A stretch of 64,000 nt of DNA from Rhodoplanes serenus (GTDB lineage: Bacteria; Pseudomonadota; Alphaproteobacteria; Rhizobiales; Xanthobacteraceae). The notes beneath the pieces were generated by a model that saw nothing but the letters and a program-made list of their open reading frames with translations, had not been told where the DNA came from and did not search any database. Below are positions 1 to 8,724 of this stretch, piece by piece (position 1 is the first letter of the stretch; the number at the start of each line of letters is the position of its first letter). Location of the stretch: NCBI GenBank assembly GCA_009720755.1, contig WNKV01000005.1, positions 124,001-188,000 of the forward strand, written 5' to 3'. The position numbers were made by a program, and so were the translations under genes.

Positions 1-2
1 AG

Positions 3-338
3 CGAACGCCGTTCCGCAGCGATCTCGTGTTCCGTGCCGTGCACGACATCTACGAGATCGCACACCCGGTCGTTCTGTTGCTCGCCGGCCTTGCGGCCGT
101 GGCGGTGTGGACGCCGCTGGTCCGCTTCGCCGGCCCGCCCGATCGCCGCCATGTGGTGCGGCTGGCGAGCCTGCTGCTGGTCTTCCTGGTGGTGGCCCAC
201 ATCCCGTTCTTCACGGCGACCCGCTACGCGGTGCCGGTGTTCCCGGCCCTCTATCTGCTCGCCGTCGTGCCGCTGGTGATCGTGGTGCGGGGCCTGGCCG
301 CCTGGGCGCGCGGCAGCGCGGCGATGCCGCCGGCCTGA
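3..338 (+). CDS. C-terminal end of a multi-pass membrane protein (partial)
   Basis: The reading frame is open from the first bases of the window, so the gene begins upstream and only its last ~111 codons are visible; the GTG at 27 is probably internal. The visible part has three hydrophobic stretches and ends with a short Ala/Pro-rich tail. The motif ATRYAVPVFPALYLL before the last helix resembles the end of GT39-type (dolichyl-phosphate-mannose-like) membrane glycosyltransferases, which often carry an R-Y-x(2)-P-x-x-P motif there. That family assignment is a guess from one motif. The gene ends 114 bp before ribD on the same strand. Confidence 0.5.
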   Translation, partial: RTPFRSDLVFRAVHDIYEIAHPVVLLLAGLAAVAVWTPLVRFAGPPDRRHVVRLASLLLVFLVVAHIPFFTATRYAVPVFPALYLLAVVPLVIVVRGLAAWARGSAAMPPA

Positions 339-452
339 GGCCCCGGTCGGCGGTCCGGTGTCGCGGCTTGCGATGGCGTTAGCGAGCCGGCAAGGTGCCG
401 GTCGTGCGCGGCGTGGCCGCACACGTTTCGAACAGATCGCCCTCGTCGTCCC

Positions 453-1598
453 GTGACTGCACCCGATCCCATCCTCGATGCCCGCTTCATGGCGCTGGCG
501 CTGGCCCTCGGGCGGCGCGGGCTCGGCAACACCTGGCCCAACCCGGCGGTCGGCGCCGTAGTAGTGCGGTTCGACGAGAACGGTCCGCGCATCGTCGGCC
601 GCGGCTGGACGCAGCCGGGCGGCCGGCCGCATGCCGAGACCGAGGCGCTGCGTCGCGCCGGCGATCTCGCCCGCGGCGCGATCCTCTACGTGACGCTGGA
701 GCCGTGCTCGCATCACGGCAAGACGCCGCCCTGCGCCGACGCCGTGGTGGCGGCCGGCATCGCCCGGGTGGTGGCCGCGATCGAGGACCCGGACCCGCGG
801 GTGGCGGGGCGGGGCCATGCTCGCCTGCGCGCCGCCGGGATCGCGGTCGATGTCGGCGTCGGCGCCGCCGACGCGGCCGCCGCCCATGCGGGCCACATCC
901 GCCGGGTGCGCGAGGGGCGCCCCCATGTCACCCTCAAGCTGGCACTCTCGACCGACGGCAAGGTGGCGCTCGCCGGTCGCCGGCCGGTCGCCATCACGGC
1001 CGCGGCCGCCAACGCCCGGGTCCATCTGATGCGGGCCATGCACGACGCCATCCTGATCGGCATCGGCACCGCGCTCGCCGACGATCCGCTGCTGACCTGC
1101 CGGCTGCCCGGCCTCGCGGCGCGGTCGCCGGTGCGGGTGGTGCTCGATCCGGCCTTGCGGCTGCCCGCGACGTCGCGGCTGGTGCGCAGTGCCGCCGAGG
1201 TGCCCTTGTGGGTGTTCGCCGGCACCGATGCGCCGGGCGCCGCGGAGACGCGGCTGCGCGACGCCGGGGCCGAGGTGCTGCGGGTGCCGGCCGCGCCGAC
1301 GCCGCCCGGCCTCGACCTCGCGGCGGTGCTCGCGGTGCTCGCTGGGCGCGGCATCACCCGGCTGATGGTGGAGGGCGGCCCGCGGGTCGCGGCCGGCTTG
1401 GTGCGGGCCGATCTGATCGATACCGCCGTGCTGATTCACGGCGCCGTCACCATCGGGGCGGACGGCATCGATCCGCTCGCCGACCTGCCGCTCGCCGCCC
1501 TCACGGCGTCGCCCGCCCTGGTGCCGCACGGCAGTGAAATACTCGGCCCCGATCGGCTGGTGCGCTACGAGCGCCACGGCGCCGATCCGAGCCCCTGA
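453..1598 (+). CDS. ribD: Bifunctional riboflavin biosynthesis deaminase/reductase RibD
   Basis: RibD catalyses two cytosolic steps of riboflavin synthesis: deamination of the pyrimidine ring, then NADPH-dependent reduction of the ribosyl side chain. The 381-residue protein has the usual length. The N-terminal deaminase domain shows the zinc site as His60-Ala-Glu62 and PCSHHGKTPPC, with Cys85 and Cys94 as ligands and Glu62 as proton shuttle. The reductase domain begins near residue 157 (HVTLKLALSTDGKVA) and carries the nucleotide-binding LMVEGGP motif late in the chain. The GTG at 453 is chosen because it places the N-terminus a few residues before the conserved helix; no strong ribosome binding site is seen. 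No other riboflavin gene is in the window. Confidence 0.93.
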   Translation: MTAPDPILDARFMALALALGRRGLGNTWPNPAVGAVVVRFDENGPRIVGRGWTQPGGRPHAETEALRRAGDLARGAILYVTLEPCSHHGKTPPCADAVVAAGIARVVAAIEDPDPRVAGRGHARLRAAGIAVDVGVGAADAAAAHAGHIRRVREGRPHVTLKLALSTDGKVALAGRRPVAITAAAANARVHLMRAMHDAILIGIGTALADDPLLTCRLPGLAARSPVRVVLDPALRLPATSRLVRSAAEVPLWVFAGTDAPGAAETRLRDAGAEVLRVPAAPTPPGLDLAAVLAVLAGRGITRLMVEGGPRVAAGLVRADLIDTAVLIHGAVTIGADGIDPLADLPLAALTASPALVPHGSEILGPDRLVRYERHGADPSP

Positions 1599-2090
1599 GG
1601 GACCATCACGGCTATGCCGGCCCGGCGAGGCCGGATGTCGCACCGGCGGCTCCGTGAAACTGCGCACGCGGTGTCGCGACGAGTCGGTCTAGAGCATTTT
1701 CCGGCGAAGTGGACGCCGGTTCGCCGTCGAAAATGCGATCACACAAGAATGTCTAGAGGATGCGGCCGGCAGCGGTCCTTCCCCGGTGCTCCCGCGGTGG
1801 GCGATCCGCCGCTCGGCTGTTCTGCTCGGGTGCTGCTCTGCGCGCGTGCTGCTTCATCGGCCCGACCGGAGCGGGAACGGGTGGATCTTGTTTCGCACTC
1901 CGCAACGATGCTTCCGCGCGGTTTCCGTTCCACCGTCCGTTCCGCACGATCTTGCGCTGCAACATTGTTTTTGCGCCGCAAATATGCGGTGGTGAGGTGC
2001 CGTTTCGAAGGGGTCTCGGACGGCCGAAACCCCAAGTCCCCGCAGCCGGGTGCATGACCGGATCATGCCGCCCGCCAACGAGGCGAACGC
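1599..2090 (+). other. Intergenic region between ribD and the acetyltransferase gene
   Basis: About 490 bp without a convincing gene. It holds a palindromic repeat (1688-1757) and a lower-GC stretch at roughly 1880-1990 that probably contains the promoter of the downstream gene. A short inverted repeat, CCGCA-AATA-TGCGG (1976-1989), lies in that AT-richer segment and could be an operator. An open frame at 1614-2057 looks like noise: its composition is random and it crosses the repeat. Confidence 0.5.
1688..1757. repeat. Palindromic intergenic repeat bounded by TCTAGA
   Basis: The element starts and ends with TCTAGA (1688-1693 and 1752-1757). Inside, GCATTTTCCGGCGAA (from 1694) pairs with TTCGCCG-TC-GAAAATGC (1720-1736), giving a stable hairpin. 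Sequences of this type (CTAGAGCATTTTC...GAAAATGC) recur between genes in many Rhizobiales genomes, from my knowledge of the group. Its function is unknown; it may act as a transcription end or be a passive dispersed repeat. Confidence 0.75.
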
Positions 2091-4802
2091 ATGAGCACCT
2101 ATCGACTCCAGTCGCTCTTCGCCCCCAAGTCGCTGGCGCTCGCCGGGGCGAGCCCGCGCGACCTGTCGCTGGGGCGCATCGTCCTGCGCAATATCCGCGA
2201 GGGTGGCTTCAAGGGCCGGGTCCAGCTCGTCAACCCCCGCTATACCGAGATCGACGGCGTTCCGGCCGTGAGTGGCCTCGACAAGCTCGACGGGGTGCCC
2301 GACCTGCTGGTGATCACGGCGCCGCCCGCCGAGGTGCCGGGCCTGATCGCCGACGCAGCAGGCCGCGGCGTGCCGGCCGCCGTGGTGATCACCTCCGGGC
2401 TGGGGCACGGGCCGGGCTCGCTGGCCGAGGCGGTGTCGCGGGCCGCACGGCCGCACGGCCTGCGCGTCCTCGGGCCGAACTGCCTTGGCCTCCTGGTTCC
2501 CAGCATCGGGCTCAATGCCAGCTTCGCCACCCGCGGCGCCAAGGTCGGCGACCTCGCCCTCATCTCGCAGTCCGGCGCCATCGCGTCGAGCCTCGTCGAG
2601 TGGGCGTCCAGCCGCTCGATCGGCTTCTCGGCGGTCGCCTCCATGGGCGACGCCGTCGACGTCGACTTCGGCGATCTGCTCGACTACTTCGCGCTCGACC
2701 GCAAGACCCGCGCGATCCTGATGTATGTCGAGTCGATCACCGACACCCGCAAGTTCATGTCGGCGGCCCGTGGTGCCGCCCGCGTCAAGCCGGTGATCGT
2801 GGTCAAGTCGGGCCGCAACCCGCTCGGCGCCCGGGCGGCGGCGACCCATACCGGAGCGCTCGCCGGCACCGACGCGGTGTACGACGCGGCGTTCCGCCGC
2901 GCCGGCCTGCTGCGCGTGCTCGATCTCGACGAGCTGTTCGCGGCGGCCGAGACGCTCGGCCATCTCAGCCCGTTCGAGGGCAAGCGGCTCGCCATCCTCA
3001 CCAATGGCGGCGGCATCGGGGTGCTGGCGGTGGACCGTCTGGTCGATGTCGGCGGCACGCTGGCGACCCTCTCGGAGCAGCGCGTCGCCGAGCTGGATGC
3101 CGTGCTGCCGCGCGGTTGGTCGCGATCGAACCCGGTCGACATCGTCGGCGACGCCGACGCCAAGCGCTATCGGGCCGCGCTGGAGCAGCTCCTCGCCGAC
3201 CGCGACAACGACGCCGTGCTGGTGATGAACTGCCCGACCGCGCTGGCCTCGCCGGCCGACTCGGCCGCTGCCGTGGTGGAGACGATCCAGCGGGCGCGGG
3301 CGCGCAGCATGAGCCGCAAGCCGGTGCTCACCGTCTGGGTCGGCGATCGCGGCGAGGCGACCCGCATCTTCGACCAGGCCGGCATCCCGCATTACGAGAC
3401 CGAATCCGAGGCGATCCGCGGCTTCATGCACCTGGTGCGCTTCCGCGAGGCCAACGATTCGCTGATGGAGACGCCGCCGAGCGTTCCCACCCAGTTCGTC
3501 TCCGACACCGAGACGGCCCGCCGCGTGGTGGCGGATGCGATCGCCGACGGCAAGACCTGGCTCGACCCTCTGGAGATCGAGCGACTGCTGACCGCCTACG
3601 GCATCCCGATCGCGCCGGCGACGCTCGCCCGCAACGGCTTCGAGGCCGTGATGGCGGCCCGGCCGTACCTCGCCAAGGGGCAGGCGGTCGTCCTCAAGAT
3701 TCTGTCGCCCGACATCGTTCACAAGTCCGAGATCGACGGGGTGCGCCTGAATGTCCTCAGCGAGGAGGCGGTGCGGCGCGAGACCGAGGACATCCTGGCG
3801 CGAGCGCGGGCGGCGCAGCCGGACGCCCGGCTGATCGGCGTGACCGTCCACCCGATGTATGTGCGCCCGAAGGCGCGCGAGCTGATCGTCGGCGCGACCG
3901 ACGATCCGACGTTCGGTCCGGTCATCGTGTTCGGCCGTGGCGGCACGGCCGTGGAGGTGCTGAACGACACCGCCCTGGCGCTGCCGCCGCTCGACATGAA
4001 GCTCGCCCGCGAGCTGGTCGATCGCACCGGCGCAGCACCGCTGCTCGGCGGCTACCGCAACGTGCCGCCGGCCGACCGCCAGGCGCTGGAGCTGATGCTG
4101 GTGAAGATCTCCCAGCTCCTCGCCGACGTGCCGGAGCTGCGCGAGATCGATCTCAATCCGGTGCTGGCCGACGAGAGCGGCGTCATCGCGGTCGATGCCC
4201 GGATCACCATCGCGCCGGTCGCGCAGGCGAAGCGCAGCCGCTTCGCGGTGCGGCCCTACCCGAAGGAGTGGGAGAGCCGCATCGAGGCGTGGGAGGACCT
4301 GCGGGTGCTGCTGCGGCCGGTGCGTCCGGAGGACGAGGGGCTGTACCTCGACTTCTTCAAGCACGTCAGCGAGAACGACCTGCGCCTGCGGTTCTTTGCC
4401 CCGGTCAAGGAGTTCAGCCACACCTTCATCGCCCGCATGACGCAGATCGACTACGCCCGGGCCATGGTGTTCGTGGCGGTCGACGAGCGCACCGGCGAGA
4501 TGCTGGGCGGCGTCCGCATCCACTCCGACGCCAATTACGAGAAGGGCGAGTACGCCGTGCTGGTGCGCTCCGATCTCAAGGGGCGGGGGCTCGGCTGGAT
4601 TCTGATGCGGCGCATGATCGAGTACGCCCGCGCCGAGGGTCTCCAGCAGGTCGAGGGCCAGGTTCTGCGCGACAACACCACGATGCTGCGCATGTGCACC
4701 GATCTCGGCTTCCGGATCGAGCACGACCCGGACGACCCTGGCCTGTGCAAGGTGGTGCTCGATGTCCAGGCCCAGGGGCAGGTGGCGAGTGCCGCCGAGT
4801 GA
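2091..4802 (+). CDS. Acyl-CoA synthetase (NDP-forming)-like / GNAT protein acetyltransferase fusion
   Basis: The 903-residue protein has the layout of Pat/YfiQ-type protein lysine acetyltransferases. An N-terminal CoA-binding Rossmann domain (about 10-135, with GPNCLG at 128-133) is followed by succinyl-CoA-ligase-like domains (ISQSGA at 158-163, THTGALAG at 252-259), an ATP-grasp domain (about 480-700, ILSPDIVHKSEIDGVRLNV) and a GNAT domain (about 730-895, with RGLGWILMRRM and LRDNTTMLRMCTDLGF). Proteins of this family acetylate lysines of enzymes such as acetyl-CoA synthetase. His253 sits where ADP-forming acyl-CoA synthetases carry their phosphorylated histidine, so synthetase activity cannot be excluded. 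The gene stands alone, with long intergenic regions on both sides. Confidence 0.88.
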   Translation: MSTYRLQSLFAPKSLALAGASPRDLSLGRIVLRNIREGGFKGRVQLVNPRYTEIDGVPAVSGLDKLDGVPDLLVITAPPAEVPGLIADAAGRGVPAAVVITSGLGHGPGSLAEAVSRAARPHGLRVLGPNCLGLLVPSIGLNASFATRGAKVGDLALISQSGAIASSLVEWASSRSIGFSAVASMGDAVDVDFGDLLDYFALDRKTRAILMYVESITDTRKFMSAARGAARVKPVIVVKSGRNPLGARAAATHTGALAGTDAVYDAAFRRAGLLRVLDLDELFAAAETLGHLSPFEGKRLAILTNGGGIGVLAVDRLVDVGGTLATLSEQRVAELDAVLPRGWSRSNPVDIVGDADAKRYRAALEQLLADRDNDAVLVMNCPTALASPADSAAAVVETIQRARARSMSRKPVLTVWVGDRGEATRIFDQAGIPHYETESEAIRGFMHLVRFREANDSLMETPPSVPTQFVSDTETARRVVADAIADGKTWLDPLEIERLLTAYGIPIAPATLARNGFEAVMAARPYLAKGQAVVLKILSPDIVHKSEIDGVRLNVLSEEAVRRETEDILARARAAQPDARLIGVTVHPMYVRPKARELIVGATDDPTFGPVIVFGRGGTAVEVLNDTALALPPLDMKLARELVDRTGAAPLLGGYRNVPPADRQALELMLVKISQLLADVPELREIDLNPVLADESGVIAVDARITIAPVAQAKRSRFAVRPYPKEWESRIEAWEDLRVLLRPVRPEDEGLYLDFFKHVSENDLRLRFFAPVKEFSHTFIARMTQIDYARAMVFVAVDERTGEMLGGVRIHSDANYEKGEYAVLVRSDLKGRGLGWILMRRMIEYARAEGLQQVEGQVLRDNTTMLRMCTDLGFRIEHDPDDPGLCKVVLDVQAQGQVASAAE

Positions 4803-5426
4803 CACCGAGGCGATGCTTCGCCCCACCCTCGGCCACCGCCGGCCCGACTGTGGTCTCGCTGCGGGTTTGCAGCCGTCCAGGTGGCGGCGCTCGTCCGACC
4901 GTCACGTGGCTGGGGCGCGGCTGCCCTGATTCGCGGAAGACCACACGGCTGATCAGGACTCCGACGGGCCCACGCTGCACCGCGATACCGGCTCGGCCCC
5001 CGTCATGCGGTGGTGGCAGAGGCTCATGCGCCGCCCGGCCATCGCCGGGAGGTGCGCGCGCGGCCTCGCATGCCTATCTCCCGCTCGGTCCGACGGGACG
5101 CGGCCGCTCCGGGATTTGCTGCATCGCCGGTCGCTGCATCCCATTTCGCTGCATCGCACGGTGGAGCATGGCGGCTCCGCTACAGTTTCCCGTAGCAACG
5201 GCCGGCTTGCGGCCGTAGGGGCACTGCGGTAAGCGTCTCGCGACGCCGCCGGGGGCCGCCTCGACGAGGGGCCCGAACGGCGGGCGCGGGCGCAGCGGGA
5301 TACCCGGGAGCGGAGCCGTCGGCCAAAGGGGTCGGCCGGAATCGTCCCGGAACCCCGGATACGAGAACAGTCGGCGGCCGGGGACCCCCTCCCGACGGCG
5401 CGTCGGTCGCGATCAGAGGGTCTCGA
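4803..5426 (+). other. Intergenic region upstream of the nuo operon
   Basis: About 620 bp without a recognisable gene; the open frames here lack the codon-position bias of the neighbouring genes. It should contain the nuo promoter, but I see no convincing -35/-10 pair. One regularity is visible: the octamer GCTGCATC occurs three times exactly 15 bp apart (5118, 5133, 5148). A purine-rich AGAGG precedes the nuoA start by a few bases. Confidence 0.5.
5118..5155. repeat. Three GCTGCATC octamers at 15-bp spacing
   Basis: Identical octamers at 5118-5125, 5133-5140 and 5148-5155 are separated by 7-bp spacers that differ from one another. The array lies about 270 bp upstream of nuoA. It could be a set of binding sites, or a decayed tandem repeat. 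Confidence 0.6.
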
Positions 5427-5792
5427 ATGAACGCCTTGCTGCTCGACTACCTGCCAATCGTGGTGTTCATCGGCCTGTCGCTGGTGATCGTGCTCGGCCT
5501 GATGGTGGCGCCGTTCCTGCTGGCCTACAAGAATCCCGATGCCGAGAAGCTGTCGGCCTACGAATGCGGGTTCAACGCCTTCGACGACGCCCGAATGAAA
5601 TTCGACGTCCGATTCTATCTCATCTCCATCCTCTTCATCATTTTCGATCTCGAGGTCTCCTTCCTTTTTCCCTGGGCGGCGGCGTTCGGCGAAATCGGCA
5701 CGTTCGGTTTCTGGTCGATGATGGTCTTCCTCGGCGTCCTGACCATCGGCTTCGTCTACGAATGGAAGAAGGGAGCCCTCGAATGGGACTGA
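5427..5792 (+). CDS. nuoA: NADH-quinone oxidoreductase subunit A
   Basis: Small membrane subunit of complex I, 121 residues with three transmembrane helices. It helps join the membrane arm to the quinone-binding region. The conserved loop sequence [19 protein letters not shown] follows the first helix, and [11 protein letters not shown] is in the second. It is the first gene of the nuo operon and overlaps nuoB by 10 bp, so the two are probably translationally coupled. Confidence 0.97.
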   Translation: MNALLLDYLPIVVFIGLSLVIVLGLMVAPFLLAYKNPDAEKLSAYECGFNAFDDARMKFDVRFYLISILFIIFDLEVSFLFPWAAAFGEIGTFGFWSMMVFLGVLTIGFVYEWKKGALEWD

Positions 5793-6358
5793 CCGATCGG
5801 ACCCTGGTGGCGCCCGCCGCGACCGGCGTTCTCGACCCCCGGACCGGCAAGCCGGTCGGCGCCGACGATCCGTTCTTCGCCGGGGTCAACGACGAGCTGG
5901 CCGACAAGGGCTTCATCGTCACCGCGACCGACGAGATCATCAACTGGGCGCGCACCGGCTCGCTGATGTGGATGCAGTTCGGCCTGGCCTGCTGCGCCAT
6001 CGAGATGATCCACGCGGCCATGCCGCGCTACGACCTCGAGCGATTCGGCTTCGCGCCGCGCGCCTCGCCGCGACAGTCCGACGTGATGATCGTCGCCGGC
6101 ACGTTGACCAACAAGATGGCGCCGGCCATGCGCAAGGTCTACGACCAGATGCCGGAGCCGCGCTACGTCATCTCGATGGGGTCGTGCGCCAACGGCGGCG
6201 GGTACTACTACTACTCGTACTCGGTGGTGCGCGGCTGTGACCGCATCGTGCCGGTCGACGTCTACGTGCCCGGCTGTCCGCCGAGCGCCGAGGCGCTGCT
6301 GTACGGCGTGCTGCTGCTCCAGAAGAAGATCCGCCGCACCGGCACCATCGAACGCTAG
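5783..6358 (+). CDS. nuoB: NADH-quinone oxidoreductase subunit B
   Basis: Peripheral subunit of complex I holding the N2 [4Fe-4S] cluster that passes electrons to quinone. The ATG at 5783 lies inside nuoA and gives 191 residues. Cluster ligands are visible as the tandem Cys70-Cys71 (GLACCAIEM), Cys135 (GSCANGGG) and Cys165 ([10 protein letters not shown]). The open frame extends further upstream, but that part is a shadow of nuoA. Confidence 0.97.
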   Translation: MGLTDRTLVAPAATGVLDPRTGKPVGADDPFFAGVNDELADKGFIVTATDEIINWARTGSLMWMQFGLACCAIEMIHAAMPRYDLERFGFAPRASPRQSDVMIVAGTLTNKMAPAMRKVYDQMPEPRYVISMGSCANGGGYYYYSYSVVRGCDRIVPVDVYVPGCPPSAEALLYGVLLLQKKIRRTGTIER

Positions 6359-6371
6359 CCGAGGACCCCCC

Positions 6372-6977
6372 ATGGACGACAGGCTCGACGAGCTCGGACA
6401 GGCCATCCTGCGCGCCCTGCCGGGCGCGGTGACGGGCTACACGGTGGCTGTCGGCGAGCTGACCGTGACGGCGGCGGCGCGCGAGATCGTCGCGGTTACC
6501 ACCCGGCTGCGTGACGATCCGGAGTTCCAGTTCGTCGCCTTCGTGGATGTCACGGCGGTCGACTGGCCGCAGCGCAGCCGGCGCTTCGACGTGGTGTATC
6601 ACCTGCTGTCGCCGTACAAGAACCGGCGTATCCGCATCAAGATCGAGACCGACGAGGCGACGCCGGTGCCCTCGATCATCTCGGTGTTCCCGGGCGCCGA
6701 CTGGTTCGAGCGCGAGGTGTTCGATCTCTACGGCGTGGTGTTCGCCGGGCATCCGGACCTGCGTCGCATCCTCACCGACTACGGCTTCGAGGGCCACCCG
6801 CTGCGCAAGGACTTCCCGCTCACCGGCTTCCTCGAGGTGCGCTGGGACGACGAGCAGAAGCGTGTCGTCTACGAGAAGGTGCAGCTCGGCCAGGAGTTCC
6901 GCAATTTCGACTTCCTGTCGCCCTGGGAGGGGCCGGACTATGCGCTCCCCGGCGACGAGAAGGCGAAGGCGGGCTGA
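6372..6977 (+). CDS. nuoC: NADH-quinone oxidoreductase subunit C
   Basis: 30-kDa-type peripheral subunit of complex I that packs against NuoD and the quinone module. The ATG at 6372 gives 201 residues. The family signature [11 protein letters not shown] is followed by [23 protein letters not shown]. It is a stand-alone nuoC rather than the nuoCD fusion of enterobacteria. It is followed after 15 bp by a thioesterase gene rather than by nuoD. Confidence 0.96.
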   Translation: MDDRLDELGQAILRALPGAVTGYTVAVGELTVTAAAREIVAVTTRLRDDPEFQFVAFVDVTAVDWPQRSRRFDVVYHLLSPYKNRRIRIKIETDEATPVPSIISVFPGADWFEREVFDLYGVVFAGHPDLRRILTDYGFEGHPLRKDFPLTGFLEVRWDDEQKRVVYEKVQLGQEFRNFDFLSPWEGPDYALPGDEKAKAG

Positions 6978-6992
6978 GCGGCGGAGCGCGGC

Positions 6993-7424
6993 ATGAAGTC
7001 CACCCTCGAGCCCGGGCTGACCCATCGGTTCTCCTTCACGGTGCCGGAGACCAAGACGGTGCCGTGCCTCTATCCGGAGGCGCCCGAGTTCCAGGAGATG
7101 CCGCAGGTGTTCGCCACCGGGTTCATGGTCGGGTTGATGGAGTGGGCTTGCGTGCAGCTCTTGGCGCCGCATCTCGATGCGGGCGAGGGCAGCCTCGGGG
7201 TCCATATCGACGTGAGCCACACGGCGGCGACCCCGCCCGGCTTCACGGTCGCGGTGGAGGCCGAGTGCGTCGCGGTCGACGGCCGCAAGGTGGCGTTCCG
7301 GGTGCGGGCGCACGACGGCGTCGATCCGATCGGCGAGGGGCGTCACGAGCGGATGGTGGTCGCCTGGGACAAGTTCAATGCGCGGGTGGGCGCGAAGGCG
7401 GCGGCCGTCAGCGTGGCGGGATGA
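6993..7424 (+). CDS. FlK-type hotdog-fold acyl-CoA thioesterase inside the nuo operon
   Basis: A 143-residue single hotdog-domain protein closely resembling FlK, the fluoroacetyl-CoA thioesterase of Streptomyces cattleya. From memory of FlK, numbering aligns without gaps: the catalytic residues Thr42, Glu50 and His76 are all present (ATGFMVGLMEWA, DVSHTAATPPG), as are Gly69 and Arg120 (GEGRHERMVV). The FlK gate residue Phe36 is Met here, so specificity for fluoroacetyl-CoA is doubtful. It more likely hydrolyses a short acyl-CoA. It lies 15 bp after nuoC and just before a tiny ORF and nuoD, so it should be co-transcribed with complex I. It is not a complex I subunit. Confidence 0.85.
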   Translation: MKSTLEPGLTHRFSFTVPETKTVPCLYPEAPEFQEMPQVFATGFMVGLMEWACVQLLAPHLDAGEGSLGVHIDVSHTAATPPGFTVAVEAECVAVDGRKVAFRVRAHDGVDPIGEGRHERMVVAWDKFNARVGAKAAAVSVAG

Positions 7425-7434
7425 AGGATCGGAC

Positions 7435-7530
7435 ATGAGCACCAGCCGGCAGCCGTCACGCGCCAAACGCCAGTCGCCACTCGATACTCGCCTCGAACTC
7501 GATACTCGCCTCGAACAGGCAGCGGAATAA
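7435..7530 (+). CDS. Possible 31-residue ORF with a duplicated hexapeptide
   Basis: ATG at 7435 and TAA ending at 7530 enclose 31 codons that fill the gap between the thioesterase gene and nuoD (ATG 7534). An AAGGAT sequence 5 bp upstream is a good ribosome binding site. The peptide is basic at its N-terminus (SRQPSRAKRQ) and then contains LDTRLE twice in tandem, encoded by an exact 18-bp duplication. I do not recognise it. It may be a leader that couples translation into nuoD, or a chance frame; no homologue is known to me. Confidence 0.35.
   Translation: MSTSRQPSRAKRQSPLDTRLELDTRLEQAAE
7479..7514. repeat. Exact 18-bp tandem duplication before nuoD
   Basis: ACTCGATACTCGCCTCGA occurs at 7479-7496 and again, unchanged, at 7497-7514. 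The period is a multiple of three and keeps the small ORF at 7435-7530 open. The end of the array is 19 bp before the nuoD start codon. Identity of the copies suggests a recent duplication. Confidence 0.9.
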
Positions 7531-7533
7531 GCC

Positions 7534-8724
7534 ATGGCCGAAACGTCCGTCCGCAGCTTCACCATCAATTTCGGGCCGCAGCACCCGTCCGCGCACGGCG
7601 TGCTCCGCCTGCTGCTCGATCTCGACGGCGAGGTGGTCGAGCGTGCCGATGCGCATGTGGGGCTCTTGCATCGCGGCACCGAGAAGCTGATCGAGTACAA
7701 GACCTACATGCAGGCGATCCCGTATTTCGATCGCCTCGACTACTCGTCGCCGATGAGCCAGGAGCACGTCTTCTGCATGGCGATCGAGAAGCTGCTCGGC
7801 GTGACGGTGCCGCGCCGCGGCCAGCTTCTGCGCGTCCTGTTCCTCGAGCTGACCCGCATCAAGAACCACATCCTCAACATCACCACCGGCGCCCTCGACA
7901 TCGGCGCGCTGACGCCGCCGCTGTGGGGCTTCGAGTTCCGCGAGCAGATCATGGGCTTCTACGAGCGCGCCTCGGGAGCCCGCATGCACGCCAACTACTT
8001 CCGGCCGGGCGGCGTGCACCAGGACGTGCCGCCCAAGCTGATCGACGATATCGAGGCGTTCTGTGATCCCTGTCTCGGAATGATCGAGGACCTCGACGCG
8101 CTGCTGACCGGGAACCGCATCTTCAAGCAGCGCATGGTCGATATCGGCGTGATGCCGCTGAAGGACCTGTGGGGCTGGGGCTATTCGGGGCCGCTGGTGC
8201 GCGCCGCCGGCGTGCCCTGGGACCTGCGCCGCTCGCAGCCTTACGAGTGCTACGACGAGATGGAGTTCGACATCCCGGTCGGCAAGCACAGCGACTGCTA
8301 CGACCGTTACCTCGTCCGCATGGAGGAGATGCGGCAGTCGATCCGCATCATCCGCCAGTGCATCGACAAGCTGCGGCGCCCGGACGGGCAGGGGCCGGTG
8401 CTGGCCGAGGATAACAAGGTGACGCCGCCGCGGCGCGGCGAGATGAAGCGCTCCATGGAGGCGCTCATCCATCACTTCAAGCTCTACACCGAGGGCTTCC
8501 GGGTGCCGGAAGGCGAGGTCTACGCCGCGGCCGAGACGCCGAAGGGCGAGCTCGGCGTCTATCTCGTGTCGGACGGCACCAACAAGCCGTACAAGTGCAA
8601 GATCCGCGCGACCGGCTTCGCCCATCTCAGCTCGATCGACTTCATCAGCAAGGGGCACATGCTGGCCGACATGACCGCCATCATCGGCTCGCTCGATCTG
8701 GTGTTCGGAGAGGTCGACCGATGA
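7534..8724 (+). CDS. nuoD: NADH-quinone oxidoreductase subunit D
   Basis: 49-kDa-type subunit of complex I that forms much of the quinone-binding cavity with NuoB. It is 396 residues, the usual length. Recognisable motifs are [15 protein letters not shown] near the N-terminus, [12 protein letters not shown], and the C-terminal [31 protein letters not shown]. The stop codon overlaps the ATG of a Uma2-family gene (ATGA at 8721-8724) instead of leading into nuoE. Confidence 0.97.
   Translation: MAETSVRSFTINFGPQHPSAHGVLRLLLDLDGEVVERADAHVGLLHRGTEKLIEYKTYMQAIPYFDRLDYSSPMSQEHVFCMAIEKLLGVTVPRRGQLLRVLFLELTRIKNHILNITTGALDIGALTPPLWGFEFREQIMGFYERASGARMHANYFRPGGVHQDVPPKLIDDIEAFCDPCLGMIEDLDALLTGNRIFKQRMVDIGVMPLKDLWGWGYSGPLVRAAGVPWDLRRSQPYECYDEMEFDIPVGKHSDCYDRYLVRMEEMRQSIRIIRQCIDKLRRPDGQGPVLAEDNKVTPPRRGEMKRSMEALIHHFKLYTEGFRVPEGEVYAAAETPKGELGVYLVSDGTNKPYKCKIRATGFAHLSSIDFISKGHMLADMTAIIGSLDLVFGEVDR

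Noticed and set aside
1927-1942. GTTC-N8-GTTC upstream of the acetyltransferase gene as a LexA box
   Set aside because: The spacer is 8 bases instead of 7, so it does not match the consensus spacing.
1614-2057. A 147-codon frame after ribD
   Set aside because: It crosses the palindromic repeat, has no family resemblance, and lacks the codon bias of real genes here.
1854-4826. A 990-codon minus-strand frame opposite the acetyltransferase gene
   Set aside because: Antisense shadow with His/Arg/Asp-rich random composition. The same applies to long minus-strand frames at 16151-18478 and 18478-21048 opposite nuo genes.
1760-5218. A 1152-codon open frame overlapping the acetyltransferase gene
   Set aside because: It is an out-of-frame shadow of the 2091-4802 gene, rich in Arg/Gly/Ala with no recognisable domain. 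Long false frames are normal at this GC content.
5564-5782. Upstream extension of the nuoB frame
   Set aside because: It lies within nuoA in another frame, and the family N-terminus fits the ATG at 5783.
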